Of a stretch of DNA of 64,000 bases, positions 41,089 to 50,187 are shown in pieces (the stretch's first letter is position 1; the number at the start of each line of letters is the position of its first letter). Source of the DNA: Sporosarcina gallistercoris (GTDB taxonomy: Bacteria > Bacillota > Bacilli > Bacillales_A > Planococcaceae). Made by a program: the position numbers and the translations under genes. The stretch covers positions 1 to 64,000 of the forward strand of contig NZ_JACSQY010000001.1 of assembly GCF_014836415.1 (NCBI RefSeq), given 5' to 3'. The notes beneath the pieces are model-generated. The model ran no database searches, was not told where the DNA came from, and saw nothing but the letters and a program-made list of their open reading frames with translations.

Positions 41089-42009
41089 TTATTCCTGTTT
41101 GAATTCGGGTTCCAGACGTTCCATGAATTCCTCAAGAGCACTGTATCCTTGCTGTTTCAAATACCAGTTATTTGCGGCTGCTTCTATAAGTCCCGCGACA
41201 TCTCGACCAGGCTGCAACTGGATTTGAATATACGGAACAGGTACTCCCATATATTCTGTAAACTTCTCGTCCAATTCGAGCTCATTATTCAGTGAGTTGT
41301 CTTTCCACTCCGTCAACTCGATATCCAGCGCGATCCTCGTCTCTTCTTGAAACGCAGCACGGCCATATAAACGGACAACATTCATCAAACCGATACTCCT
41401 AAGTGCTAAAAACTCTCGGTTCGTTTGGTTATGTGTACCAAGTAACGTTTGCGGACTCAATTTTCGGAGTACAACGATATCATCGGCTACGAGCCGGTGC
41501 CCTCTGCCAATCAGCGTATGTGCAGTTTCACTCTTGCCTACGCCGGATTTACCACGCAGTAAAACTCCAATCCCCGAAACATTGACGACCACTCCATGGA
41601 TTGCGATTTCTTCTGCCATCGAGCTAATGACGAACGCATCCAGTTTTGCACTCGCCACCCCCATCGTGTCTGGAGTCCTTAAGACAGGAATTCCATTTTC
41701 CGTACAATAAGTATGCAAACCATAAGGCTGTTCCTGATTGGACGTAATGAGAATACAAGGTGGATCGTATTCTACGAGATTCGAAATCCTGCATTTGCAT
41801 TCATCGTCAGTAAGCGTATGTAAATAGTTGACTTCGTTTTTACCCAGTATTTGGATATGCCCTCTTGCTATGAAGTCAAACGTATCCATGAACTCCAATC
41901 CCGGGCGACGGACTTTTGTTTTTTTCAACGGCCGCTCCAAATGATCGTTTCCGGATAGAATTTCAAATGAAAATTGGTGTACAATGTCTTGTACGGTTAG
42001 CTGTTTCAT
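41089..42009 (-). CDS. HPr kinase/phosphorylase-like protein, divergent
   Basis: A 306-residue protein aligned along its whole length with HprK, the bifunctional enzyme that phosphorylates Ser46 of HPr. It keeps the catalytic His (IAIHGVVV, about 137), the P-loop GKSGVGKSET (about 152-161) and the two Asp in RLVADD (about 178-179). It lacks the family Glu of the LEIRG motif (here LALRS, about 202), the GAGAVR loop is changed to GRAAFQ, and IPVRPGRN is IQLQPGRD. There is no lgt gene downstream, as there usually is. It may be a paralogue with altered activity. I leave the symbol empty for that reason. Confidence 0.8.
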   Translation of the reverse strand: MKQLTVQDIVHQFSFEILSGNDHLERPLKKTKVRRPGLEFMDTFDFIARGHIQILGKNEVNYLHTLTDDECKCRISNLVEYDPPCILITSNQEQPYGLHTYCTENGIPVLRTPDTMGVASAKLDAFVISSMAEEIAIHGVVVNVSGIGVLLRGKSGVGKSETAHTLIGRGHRLVADDIVVLRKLSPQTLLGTHNQTNREFLALRSIGLMNVVRLYGRAAFQEETRIALDIELTEWKDNSLNNELELDEKFTEYMGVPVPYIQIQLQPGRDVAGLIEAAANNWYLKQQGYSALEEFMERLEPEFKQE

Positions 42010-42457
42010 GAAGGAACACCTTTCCTGAACGGGTTATTTAGTTTCAGTTTATCATAAACAATTTGCAAATGCAGTGCGATGTTATAATATCCAGAATACA
42101 AGTTCATGACACTTAAAAAACCTTGAAAAAGAATTTTGAATTGTAGGTTTAATAGCCGTTTCTTCGGGTAAAGATCATTACAAGGCGAAATCCATAATTG
42201 CGCTCGACGCATAAATGGAGAAATGCACAGCCTTGGCGGAAAATTTGCTGTACTGACGAAGCAACCCCGTAATTAGAGTTACGCGTGTTTGTAACACCAG
42301 TAAAGAAGTAGGTTTTTTGTGCAAGTGCAATATGAACAACCATTTCTCTTTGAGTCACTGAACTTCATGAAGAGGGATGCGTGTATGAAGAGTGTGCAGT
42401 ATGCTTTCGATTTACCCGTCAGCAACATGCAACTAGTAAAATTTAATTTTCCGCGAA
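42010..42457. other. Gene-free stretch with several small hairpins
   Basis: About 450 nt between the HprK-like gene and the SDR gene's terminator. On the plus strand it can form TTGCT...AGCAA (about 42228-42265), then CGTAA...TTACG and GTTAC...GTAAC (about 42267-42297), where the last two share bases. Small open frames on both strands lack ribosome binding sites. It may encode a structured RNA, but no known class was recognised. Confidence 0.35.
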
Positions 42458-42494
42458 TGAAGAGGCGTCCGTTTTTTGGACGCCTCTTCTTCAC
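42458..42494. terminator. Terminator-like hairpin
   Basis: The stem GAAGAGGCGTCC / GGACGCCTCTTC (12 bp) with loop GTTTTTT lies just beyond the stop codon of the minus-strand SDR gene (42519). Neither side has a long T-run, so its efficiency is uncertain. Confidence 0.6.
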
Positions 42495-42518
42495 TGTTTA
42501 ATAAGCTGGAATTTTAAA

Positions 42519-43277
42519 TCACTCCATTTTTTTCATGAAAAACTTTTTACCTACCCGTTCCACTAGACTTGGAGCGAGCGAGTGGATTTTGCTCGTCACT
42601 CCCATCACGCGAGGCACATCTACTTGCCGTCTAGGCTGATGTACCATCTTAACAACCGTCTCCGCTACTTCCTCTACAGAAAGCAAGTGTTTACCGACTG
42701 CCCCTCTGTAGGTTCCACTGTCATCCGCATTGTCTAAAAAGGGAGTATCGATTGGGCCTGGATGAATAACAGAGACGTCGATACCGAATGGTGCAACTTC
42801 CATACGCAACGCATCCGTATATCCAATCAGTGCATGTTTCGTCGCTGCATAGACCGCTGCTTTGGGTGTTGCCACTTTTCCTGCCTGTGATCCTATGTAG
42901 ATAAAATGACCCTTTTTACGTTTCATCCATATCGGCAAGATTCGCTGTGTCAGCTGAATTGGTGCTGTTACATTCACAGAAAACATTTGCTCTGCATCGC
43001 TGTCTTCAGTCTCGTGAGCGAGTGCAAATTTAGCCACTCCTGCAGAAAAAATGATCACGTCCGGTAAAGCGATTTCGCGTATAAGACGATCAGCCGCACC
43101 TTCACTGGATAGATCCAGACGAATCGTTTCAGCTCCAAACTCCTTGAGCTTAGCCAGAATCATCTCTGAACGCCCAGTCACTTGGACACGATGACCTTCT
43201 GCAAGGAGTCTCACTGCAGTTTCATATCCCACTCCACTAGTCCCACCGGTTATTAATATCGTTTTACGCTTGCTCAT
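42519..43277 (-). CDS. yqjQ: SDR family oxidoreductase, YqjQ-like
   Basis: A 252-residue short-chain dehydrogenase. TGGTSGVGYETA (about 10-21) binds NADP(H), with Arg in VTGRSE after the second strand; FSAGVA replaces NNAG; the catalytic residues are Ser in IGSQAG and Tyr/Lys in YAATK. It overlaps the upstream MBL-fold gene by 14 nt, as yqjP-yqjQ are adjacent in B. subtilis, so the two are co-translated. Reaction unknown. ATG 43277 chosen; the longer frame reads into the neighbour. Confidence 0.82.
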   Translation of the reverse strand: MSKRKTILITGGTSGVGYETAVRLLAEGHRVQVTGRSEMILAKLKEFGAETIRLDLSSEGAADRLIREIALPDVIIFSAGVAKFALAHETEDSDAEQMFSVNVTAPIQLTQRILPIWMKRKKGHFIYIGSQAGKVATPKAAVYAATKHALIGYTDALRMEVAPFGIDVSVIHPGPIDTPFLDNADDSGTYRGAVGKHLLSVEEVAETVVKMVHQPRRQVDVPRVMGVTSKIHSLAPSLVERVGKKFFMKKME

Positions 43278-44208
43278 ACCGATGGATTCCTTGATTATCA
43301 GTTTGTCGAACAATGAGGCTAAGATCCATTAAGTAATCCATTTGACCGAGTGTCTCTGAAAGCGTCAGTCCGAGCTCTCTCTTATAGGCTGCTGGAAATA
43401 GTTGCACTGTCAGTTCAAAGACCGAATGAGGGCCATCATTCAGCATCTCGTAGACTTTCATCGCACGCTCATGCTGTTTCTGCAGACGTTTCTCAATCAG
43501 TTTGTGGACATCGGTAACTGGCATGCCATGTCCACTGAACACCTTCGCAACAGGGAGTTCTAACAGACGTTTTAAAGAAGCATTGTACTGCAACATTGTT
43601 TTAGGTCGTGGATATTCAGGGCTTTTCGGAGGTTCTACAAGCGGATTGGAAGAAACCTTCTCCAGCAGCAAATCACCACCGATGAGTTCGTGCCGTTCTG
43701 GATTCCAAAATGACAAATGACTTTGCGCATGCCCCAGTGTTTCAAGAACCGTCCATCCCGGATGCCCTGGCAGAGCGTCTCCTTCTCTTAAAAGATGATC
43801 AAGTGGCCGTTCTGCCATGAAATCAGCAGCGCGTTTCATCTTCCCAACAATTCCTAACGCTTTTTCAGGAACCCCTTGCTCTTTAAACCGCTCCATATAA
43901 AATTGATCGTGAAATTTTATAAATTCCGGATCTCTCGTGAGCCAAAGGTTGTTGTACTCATGACCATAAAGTTCAGCATTCGGAAATCCATCAGCCCAGC
44001 CCGAATGATCCGGATGATGGTGGGTAAGTATGACTTGCTCGATATCCTTCACCGAATATCCAAACTCTTTAAGACCGGTCTTGATCGCTTCGAGCGCTTC
44101 GGGCGTCCTAGGACCGGCATCGAATAGACTCAGTGCATCGCCTTTCACTAAAAATGCATTCACATCCCCCACCGCATATGGTGTCGGTATCGTAAGTTGT
44201 TGAATCAT
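43264..44208 (-). CDS. yqjP: MBL-fold metallo-hydrolase, YqjP-like
   Basis: A 314-residue metallo-beta-lactamase-fold hydrolase. The metal motif LTHHHPDHSGW (HxHxDH, about 62-71), a further His in GHAQSHLSF and Asp in GGDLLLEK, and His in FSGHGMPV complete the di-metal site. The C-terminal part (about 235-310) is a winged-helix-like extension (VFELTVQLFPA..., TLGQMDYLMDLSLI), typical of the LACTB2/YqjP type. Substrate unknown, possibly a thioester or RNA. GGAGG 7 nt before ATG 44208. Co-translated with the SDR gene. Confidence 0.85.
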   Translation of the reverse strand: MIQQLTIPTPYAVGDVNAFLVKGDALSLFDAGPRTPEALEAIKTGLKEFGYSVKDIEQVILTHHHPDHSGWADGFPNAELYGHEYNNLWLTRDPEFIKFHDQFYMERFKEQGVPEKALGIVGKMKRAADFMAERPLDHLLREGDALPGHPGWTVLETLGHAQSHLSFWNPERHELIGGDLLLEKVSSNPLVEPPKSPEYPRPKTMLQYNASLKRLLELPVAKVFSGHGMPVTDVHKLIEKRLQKQHERAMKVYEMLNDGPHSVFELTVQLFPAAYKRELGLTLSETLGQMDYLMDLSLIVRQTDNQGIHRYEQA

Positions 44209-44358
44209 GGTTTTGCCTCCAATATTGAATCGCTATTCAGTCCATTGTACATGCTTTTTATAGATTCGTCATGTATCGATGACTGAATCGTCAGTTGACT
44301 TATTCCAATAATCGCATACACTGATTGAATACACATATCTCAGAAAAGAGGAAATTCT

Positions 44359-45192
44359 ATGGAGAAAATTGTATTTGTAGGCGCCGGTTCAATGGCGGAA
44401 GCAGTAATTGCTGGAATTTGCAAACAAGGAACCGTGAAAACTGAGAATGTCTTTGTTATGAATCGTGCCGACGAAGCACGACTTGAATTTTTACAAAATA
44501 CGTACGGCATATCGATTGTCAGCTCAGACAAAAACGAACTCAGAAGCGCGGATTTAGTTGTATTGGCAACTAAACCTAAAGATATCAATACCGCTATGGA
44601 ACAGATTTCTTCTTTAGTGAACAAACATGCAGTTATCCTTTCGGTACTCGCAGGCATATCAATTGCCACGATTGAATCAGGTCTAGGTAAACACCCTATC
44701 GCACGTTCCATGCCAAATACATCTGCAGCTATTGGTAAATCAGCAACCGGTGTGAGCTGGAATTCTTCGATTAGTTCCGAAGAGAAACAAGAAATCCTCA
44801 ATCTGTTAAGTTCGATTGGTATCGTAGCGGAAGTTGAGGAGGATGACTTGCATGCGGTTACAGCTCTTTCAGGCAGTGGACCAGCCTACGTTTACTATTT
44901 AGCCGAAGCGTTAGAGACGGCTGCCATACGCGCAGGTATTGAACAACCGATTGCGCGTGATCTCATCATTCAAACGATTGAGGGCGCTGCATGCATGTTG
45001 CGCCAAACTCAAGAGGAACCTTCACTTCTTCGAGAGAATGTTACAAGTCCAGGGGGGACGACGGAAGCAGGCCTTCAGGCACTTACTTCTGGAGGATTCC
45101 ACGAAGCGGTTTTCAGTTGCATCCAACATGCTGAAAAGCGCTCCCGAGAACTCGGTTCAGATACAGTTAAAGAGAGTACGAGTTCTTCATAA
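44359..45192 (+). CDS. proI: Pyrroline-5-carboxylate reductase
   Basis: A 277-residue enzyme that makes proline from 1-pyrroline-5-carboxylate with NAD(P)H. The Rossmann motif VFVGAGSMAEA (about 5-15), VVLATKPKDI, HPIARSMPNTSAAIG and the C-terminal signature around TALSGSGPAYVYYL ... ENVTSPGGTTEAGL (about 170-235) are those of ProC/ProI. Its place next to namA and yqjP/yqjQ matches B. subtilis proI (yqjO). AAGAGGAAA before ATG 44359. Confidence 0.93.
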   Translation: MEKIVFVGAGSMAEAVIAGICKQGTVKTENVFVMNRADEARLEFLQNTYGISIVSSDKNELRSADLVVLATKPKDINTAMEQISSLVNKHAVILSVLAGISIATIESGLGKHPIARSMPNTSAAIGKSATGVSWNSSISSEEKQEILNLLSSIGIVAEVEEDDLHAVTALSGSGPAYVYYLAEALETAAIRAGIEQPIARDLIIQTIEGAACMLRQTQEEPSLLRENVTSPGGTTEAGLQALTSGGFHEAVFSCIQHAEKRSRELGSDTVKESTSSS

Positions 45193-45251
45193 AGGATTTC
45201 TTTCATCTTTTTGCTATAGTATAGTCATTCATGAAAAGGAGTGACTTGTAA

Positions 45252-46271
45252 ATGGCCAAATTATTTGAACCGTACACGATTCGAAATCTCACATTGAAAA
45301 ATAGAATTGCGATGTCACCGATGTGCATGTATTCTTCTCATAACGAAGACGGGAAAGTCGAAGATTGGCATCGCGTGCATTATGGATCACGCGCTGTCGG
45401 ACAATCGGGATTGATCATCCTGGAAGCTACAGCCGTTCAGCCGCAAGGACGCATTAGTGCTCAAGACCTTGGTATCTGGGATGATGCCCATATTGAAGGC
45501 TTGACTGAACTGACACGCCTTATTAAACAACACGGTGCAGCTGCGGGGATCCAGCTTGCTCACGCTGGAAGGAAAGCAACTGTAGACGGTGAGATTCAAG
45601 CACCGAGTGCCCTAGCATTTAGTGATGAATATAAAACACCTGTCGCAATGAGCAAAGATGAAATTTCAGAGACCGTTCACGCATTTGAGCTCGCTGCTAA
45701 ACGAGCTGCCGACGCAGGATTCGACTTACTCGAACTTCACGGGGCGCATGGGTATCTCATAAATGAATTTCTCTCCCCCCTCTCCAATCATCGTACTGAT
45801 GAATATGGCGGAAGCGCAGAAAATCGATATCGGTTCCTGCGTGAAATCATCGATGCTGTCAGAAAGACATGGGAAGGTCCGTTATTTGTACGGATATCCG
45901 CAGAAGACTACACAGAAGGTGGCATGACTTCTGAGCAATACGTTGAAATGGCGAAGTGGATGAAGGATCAAGGCGTGGATTTGATAGATGTGAGTTCTGG
46001 GGCAGTGGTTCCGGCAAAAATCGAGGTATTCCCTGGTTACCAAGTACCTTTTGCAGAGACAATCCGAACAGGTGCGGAAATCGCAACTGGCGCTGTAGGG
46101 TTGATCACCTCCGGATTACAAGCTGAAGAAATCTTGAGAAATGATCGTGCTGATCTTATTTTAATTGGCAGAGAATTGTTGCGAGACGCCTATTGGCCAT
46201 ATTCAGCTGCCCGTGAACTTCATACAGAAATAGAGGCTCCGACACAATATGGGAGAGCCTGGACATTTTGA
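45252..46271 (+). CDS. namA: NADPH dehydrogenase NamA (old yellow enzyme, YqjM-type)
   Basis: A 339-residue FMN-dependent ene-reductase. MSPMCMYS holds the Cys (about 26) and Tyr (about 28) that control FMN in Yqj[30 protein letters not shown] (about 160-188) supplies the His pair that binds substrate oxyanion. QLAHAGRKA and the C-terminal arginine region are typical. It reduces activated C=C bonds in cytoplasm, probably for detoxification. AAAGGAG upstream of ATG 45252. Gap of 59 nt from proI, likely same transcript. Confidence 0.94.
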   Translation: MAKLFEPYTIRNLTLKNRIAMSPMCMYSSHNEDGKVEDWHRVHYGSRAVGQSGLIILEATAVQPQGRISAQDLGIWDDAHIEGLTELTRLIKQHGAAAGIQLAHAGRKATVDGEIQAPSALAFSDEYKTPVAMSKDEISETVHAFELAAKRAADAGFDLLELHGAHGYLINEFLSPLSNHRTDEYGGSAENRYRFLREIIDAVRKTWEGPLFVRISAEDYTEGGMTSEQYVEMAKWMKDQGVDLIDVSSGAVVPAKIEVFPGYQVPFAETIRTGAEIATGAVGLITSGLQAEEILRNDRADLILIGRELLRDAYWPYSAARELHTEIEAPTQYGRAWTF

Positions 46272-46289
46272 TTTCCACTTTTCTAGTAA

Positions 46290-46331
46290 GCAAAAAACCA
46301 CTAATACTAAGAAGGATTAGTGGTTTTTTGC
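46290..46331. terminator. Bidirectional terminator
   Basis: A 16-bp perfect stem (GCAAAAAACCACTAAT and its complement) with a 10-nt loop lies between convergent namA and rnz. Confidence 0.9.
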
Positions 46332-46350
46332 TTACGTATTTATTGAACCG

Positions 46351-47301
46351 TCACTTTTTAAAATTGCTCTCTACAACTTCCCCATTCACAAGAGAATACT
46401 GAGAAAAGTCGCTTGCTACAAAGACGTTTGTAAAAATTTCTTGTCCTTCTCTTTTAAATGCGTCGATATCACTCGGAAGAAAGCGTGAACTAATATGTGT
46501 TGCAATAAGCGCTTTGGCACTGGCCTCTTTCACAATTTCTGCTGCTTGCTGAATAGTGGAATGTCCAAAGTCTTTTGCCAGTTGTCCAGTTTCTTCATTA
46601 AAAGTTGCTTCATGAACGACTATATCTGCATTCTGAGAGAGTTCCACTGATGCTTCGCAAACACTGGTATCCCCTAGGATCGTAACAACAAATCCTGCTT
46701 TTGGCTCACCGATGACGGAAGCGCTTGTCACAATCGTTCCGTCCTCCAATGTCACATCATTTCCATGTTTGAGTTGGTGAAGAAGCGGACCTTTTGGCAC
46801 TCCGGATTCAGTCGCTTTGTCGACCAACAACTTTCCGGGTAATGGCTTTTGAACAATCCTATACCCGTAACATGGGATGACATGCGACAACTCACGTGCA
46901 GTTATCACGTATTCGTCATCCTCAAATACGACTCCTTCGTCAATTTCATGAATCCTTAACGGGTATGTAAGGTGGGTTTTCGTTAGGCGCAAAGTCGTAA
47001 GGATCCACTCTTCAATTCCAATAGGTCCATAAATATCAAGAGGGCTGTCTCCGCCCAAAAATGAGCGGGATCCGATAAATCCAGGGATTCCGAAGAGGTG
47101 ATCCCCGTGGAGATGGGTGATGAACATCTTTGTCACTTTACGGGGCTTTAACGTAGTATGCAGCATTTGGTGCTGGGTTGCTTCTCCACAGTCAAACATC
47201 CAATAGCCGCGTTCTTCGGAAGACAAATTCAACACAATTGAAGTTGTATTCCGCAATTTTGATGGCATCCCTGCCCCCGTACCTAAAAACTGCAAATCCA
47301 T
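46351..47301 (-). CDS. rnz: Ribonuclease Z
   Basis: A 316-residue MBL-fold endonuclease that cuts the 3' trailer from tRNA precursors. MDLQFLGTGAGMPSK at the start, GEATQHQ, the zinc motif ITHLHGDHLFGIPG (about 61-74), the exosite region (about 150-180) with GPLLHQLKHG, LGDTSVC and ATHISSRF with the last His are typical of RNase Z. ATG 47301 has GGAGGA upstream; the longer frame overlaps dinB. Confidence 0.93.
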   Translation of the reverse strand: MDLQFLGTGAGMPSKLRNTTSIVLNLSSEERGYWMFDCGEATQHQMLHTTLKPRKVTKMFITHLHGDHLFGIPGFIGSRSFLGGDSPLDIYGPIGIEEWILTTLRLTKTHLTYPLRIHEIDEGVVFEDDEYVITARELSHVIPCYGYRIVQKPLPGKLLVDKATESGVPKGPLLHQLKHGNDVTLEDGTIVTSASVIGEPKAGFVVTILGDTSVCEASVELSQNADIVVHEATFNEETGQLAKDFGHSTIQQAAEIVKEASAKALIATHISSRFLPSDIDAFKREGQEIFTNVFVASDFSQYSLVNGEVVESNFKK

Positions 47302-47317
47302 AACAAGTTCCTCCTCT

Positions 47318-48502
47318 CTATTGTTTTCCTTTGTGAATTGTACCTGGACCAAATTGTTCGTTCATACGTGCGACCAGTTGTTGCATGGACACTTCTTTAT
47401 CATGACGTTCAAAATTATCGAAAGATAGCTGTTCATGTAACTCTTCAAACGGGATGACATTGGTTATAGTAATTCCGAGCAGCCGGATTGGTTCTCCATC
47501 CCAATGCAAACGAAACAATTGTTCAGCTTCTTTGTAAATCTCTTGCTCTCGGTACAAAGGATTCAACAAGGTTTTACTTCTGGATTGGTTGCGCCAGGCT
47601 GCCGTACGAATTTGGATAGAGATGACGGTGCCCGCTAGCTGCTTTGCTTCCAATCGATTCGCCACTTTTTCCGCAAGTTTTTGAAAGACGGATAGACACG
47701 GATCCAATTCGGTTTCATCTATCGCTAACGTGGTAGAACTTCCAACACTTTTTCGTTCTGCTGAAGCATCCGGATCGACAATTCGGTCATCTACTCCATT
47801 TGCACGTTGCTTCAATTTCAGTCCTCTTTTACCAAGTGTCAATTTCACTTTCAAATCATCTGCTGTCGCAAGATCACCGATTGTATGAATGTCCGATTGG
47901 GCAAGCTTTTCTGCACTGCTTATACCGATTCCATGCATCTCTAGCACAGAAAGTGGCCATAAAAGATCGGAAACTTCACGTTTCCTTAGAATAGTAATCC
48001 CCATCGGTTTTTTCATATCAGACGCAGTTTTCGCTAAAAATTTGTTCGGTGCAATCCCGATTGAACAGGGCAGATCCAATTCACGCAGTATTCTCTCTTG
48101 CATATTCAGCGCGATGCCTATCGCATCCTCTAGACCGCCAATCTCAGTTATATCGATGTATGCTTCATCAATCGAGACCGGTTCCACTAAGTCTGTATAC
48201 GTCCTCAGGATAGCGAACACCGCCTGGGAGGCTTGTCGGTACTTTTCAAAGTCTGGAGGTACCAGGACAAGCTCTGGGCACACCCGTTTCGCTTCTCCGA
48301 CAGTCATTGTCGTATAAACACCAAATGCACGCGCTTCGTATGAACATGTCACAAGAATTCCCCGTCGTGCCTTCGGATTTCCTGCGACGGCTAGTGCCAG
48401 ACCTTTCAATTCCGGATTATGAGCTTGTTCAACAGATGCAAAGAAACAATTCATATCCAAATGCAAAATGACTCGACGATTGATGTGTTCTTTGCGATCC
48501 AT
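47318..48502 (-). CDS. dinB: DNA polymerase IV (Y-family)
   Basis: A 394-residue translesion polymerase. The catalytic acids are in HLDMNCFFASVEQ (about 14-26) and SIDEAYIDI (about 107-115), and the palm/finger segments and the little-finger domain (about 240-350) follow. A beta-clamp-binding motif QLSF is near residue 363. B. subtilis has PolY1 (YqjH) at the same locus. GAGAGGTGAG before ATG 48502. It forms an operon with rnz. No LexA box (CGAAC-N4-GTTCG) was seen upstream. Confidence 0.94.
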   Translation of the reverse strand: MDRKEHINRRVILHLDMNCFFASVEQAHNPELKGLALAVAGNPKARRGILVTCSYEARAFGVYTTMTVGEAKRVCPELVLVPPDFEKYRQASQAVFAILRTYTDLVEPVSIDEAYIDITEIGGLEDAIGIALNMQERILRELDLPCSIGIAPNKFLAKTASDMKKPMGITILRKREVSDLLWPLSVLEMHGIGISSAEKLAQSDIHTIGDLATADDLKVKLTLGKRGLKLKQRANGVDDRIVDPDASAERKSVGSSTTLAIDETELDPCLSVFQKLAEKVANRLEAKQLAGTVISIQIRTAAWRNQSRSKTLLNPLYREQEIYKEAEQLFRLHWDGEPIRLLGITITNVIPFEELHEQLSFDNFERHDKEVSMQQLVARMNEQFGPGTIHKGKQ

Positions 48503-48526
48503 GTACTCACCTCTCTAACTTCAAGA

Positions 48527-48554
48527 AAAACCGGGAAGCGTACTCCCCGGTTTC
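48527..48554 (-). terminator. Terminator after cheW-like gene
   Basis: On the minus strand AAACCGGG pairs with CCCGGTTT across a 10-nt loop, followed by TTCTTG. It separates the carboxylase-peptidase-cheW operon from dinB. Confidence 0.8.
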
Positions 48555-48559
48555 ATCAG

Positions 48560-49036
48560 TTACACGTTCTCTGAAACTTGTTGCTCCACAAAGTTCGTAA
48601 TGTCGTCCATTCCTGCAAGCGTATCTGAAAGAATGGTAGGATCAATCATCGTAATGATTCGGTTTTCCAAATTAGCGACAGAAGAGAAATAGGGTGTCTT
48701 AGAATACGCCATTAACCCTTTCGAAGTCAATGTATCCGTTGCAATATCAAGAATTTCTTTAGCTTCCAGCACCAGTAAACCGAAGTATACACCTTCCGTT
48801 TGGACAACAACAACTTTAGCATTCGGGTCATCTTTCGCTGAGTTGCCATAGAGAATTTGTTGGAAATCCAAAATAGGGACGAGCTCGCCCCGAATTTTCA
48901 TTAATCCGAGAAGGTATTCAGGTAAATGCGGAATTGGATTCACTTTTTCGAGTTCCTCGATGGAAACTGTTTGCTCAACTGGTATGGCGTATTCTTCGTT
49001 CCCACACCGAACGACAATCGCTTTCGTATTTTCCAT
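48560..49036 (-). CDS. CheW-like chemotaxis adaptor protein
   Basis: A 158-residue single CheW domain. IVVRCGNEEYAIPVEQTVSIEELEKVNPIPHLPEYLLGLMKIRGELVPILDF and VVVQTEGVYFGLLVLEAKEILDI give the two SH3-like subdomains, with the receptor-contact patch around GLMKIRG. CheW links chemoreceptors to CheA. It lies 1 nt after a peptidase gene in an operon with carboxylase genes, far from che genes. This could be an extra CheW for the chemoreceptor in this window, or for signalling outside motility. Confidence 0.87.
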   Translation of the reverse strand: MENTKAIVVRCGNEEYAIPVEQTVSIEELEKVNPIPHLPEYLLGLMKIRGELVPILDFQQILYGNSAKDDPNAKVVVVQTEGVYFGLLVLEAKEILDIATDTLTSKGLMAYSKTPYFSSVANLENRIITMIDPTILSDTLAGMDDITNFVEQQVSENV

Positions 49037-49037
49037 A

Positions 49038-50174
49038 TTATAGAACCTGCTTTCTTCGGTTCGTCACCGTACGTACAATCTCAAGCAGTAAATCCGCTAG
49101 TTTGTTGAGCTCTTCTACAGGCATCCGTTCGTTTTTCGTATGGATTTCTTCATAGCCTACCGAAAGAGTCACTGTAGGGAATCCATGCCCATTAAAAATG
49201 TTTCCATCACTGCCGCCGCCACTCGTCTTCAGTTCCGGTGTACGTCCAATCGCACGGATGGCATCGGAAGCTACTTGGACCACTTCATCATGCTCGTCAA
49301 AATGGAATCCTGGAGACATGAGCTGAACTTCGGTTTCAGCAGAGCCGCCCATTTTTTCTGCCGTTTCGGCAAAGGCTTTTACCATATGCTCGGTCTGAGC
49401 CTGTAACTTTTCGTAATTGATCGAACGTGCTTCAGAGACGATGTTGACTTCATCACAAACAATATTCGTCGCTTGGCCGCCTGTAAACATCCCGATGTTA
49501 GCTGTAGTCTCAGAGTCAATTCTTCCGAGTTTCATAGCAGCGACTGATTTTGCAGCAATCGTGATTGCAGAAACACCTTTTTCAGGTTCCACACCTGCAT
49601 GAGCAGTGCGACCATGAATGACCGTCTTCAACTTCGCATTATAGGGAGCTGCTGTAACGATTCCGCCAACTTTACCGTCGCTGTCAACAGCATATCCGTA
49701 TTTCGCCTTCATAAGAGTTCTATCGATTTCACGTGCACCTACCAAGCCGCTTTCTTCCCCTGCAGTTATGATGAATTGAAGATCCCCATGAGCTTCTCCA
49801 CTCTCTTTCAGTGTCCGCATCATCTCGAACAAGGCAGCAAGTCCTGCTTTGTCGTCTGAACCAAGAATCGTTTCTCCCGCTGAGTAGATATAACCATCTT
49901 CTTTTAAGACAGGTTCAATCCCGACGCCAGGCGTAACTGTATCCATGTGACATGTGAAGTAAATTGGATCTGCTTCTGTTACAGATCCTTTCATCGTCGC
50001 AATTAAGTTCCCTGCACCGTGGCCAGTACGTTCTTTTGAGTCATCTTCGAAGACATCGAAGCCCATCTGCTCCATTTTCTCTTTCAAAACACCAACAATC
50101 TGTTCTTCGTGTTTCGTTTCAGAGTCGATCTTCACCAATTCAAAAAATTCTTCCAGCATACGTTCGTAATTCAT
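49038..50174 (-). CDS. M20 family peptidase, tripeptidase-like (YqjE)
   Basis: A 378-residue zinc exopeptidase. Metal and catalytic residues are in YFTCHMDTVTPG (about 70-81), GSDDKAGLAA (about 101-110), TAGEESGLVGARE (about 134-146; general base Glu), the dimerisation domain with GRTAHAGVEPEKG (about 184-196) and TSGGGSDGNIF near the C-terminus. B. subtilis YqjE at the same locus is a PepT-like protein. GGAGAG before ATG 50174. It lies 13 nt after the carboxyltransferase gene. Confidence 0.9.
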   Translation of the reverse strand: MNYERMLEEFFELVKIDSETKHEEQIVGVLKEKMEQMGFDVFEDDSKERTGHGAGNLIATMKGSVTEADPIYFTCHMDTVTPGVGIEPVLKEDGYIYSAGETILGSDDKAGLAALFEMMRTLKESGEAHGDLQFIITAGEESGLVGAREIDRTLMKAKYGYAVDSDGKVGGIVTAAPYNAKLKTVIHGRTAHAGVEPEKGVSAITIAAKSVAAMKLGRIDSETTANIGMFTGGQATNIVCDEVNIVSEARSINYEKLQAQTEHMVKAFAETAEKMGGSAETEVQLMSPGFHFDEHDEVVQVASDAIRAIGRTPELKTSGGGSDGNIFNGHGFPTVTLSVGYEEIHTKNERMPVEELNKLADLLLEIVRTVTNRRKQVL

Positions 50175-50187
50175 GGAATCTCTCCTC

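Noticed and set aside
42140..42300. Riboswitch such as c-di-GMP, ydaO or M-box
   Set aside because: I compared the core motifs by eye and none fits; only small generic hairpins remain.
42319..42501. 60-codon plus-strand open frame before the SDR gene
   Set aside because: No ribosome binding site; the frame runs through a terminator-like hairpin.
48503..48560. LexA/DinR box upstream of dinB
   Set aside because: No CGAAC-N4-GTTCG-like sequence found in the gap; it contains the terminator of the upstream cheW-like gene and the ribosome binding site.
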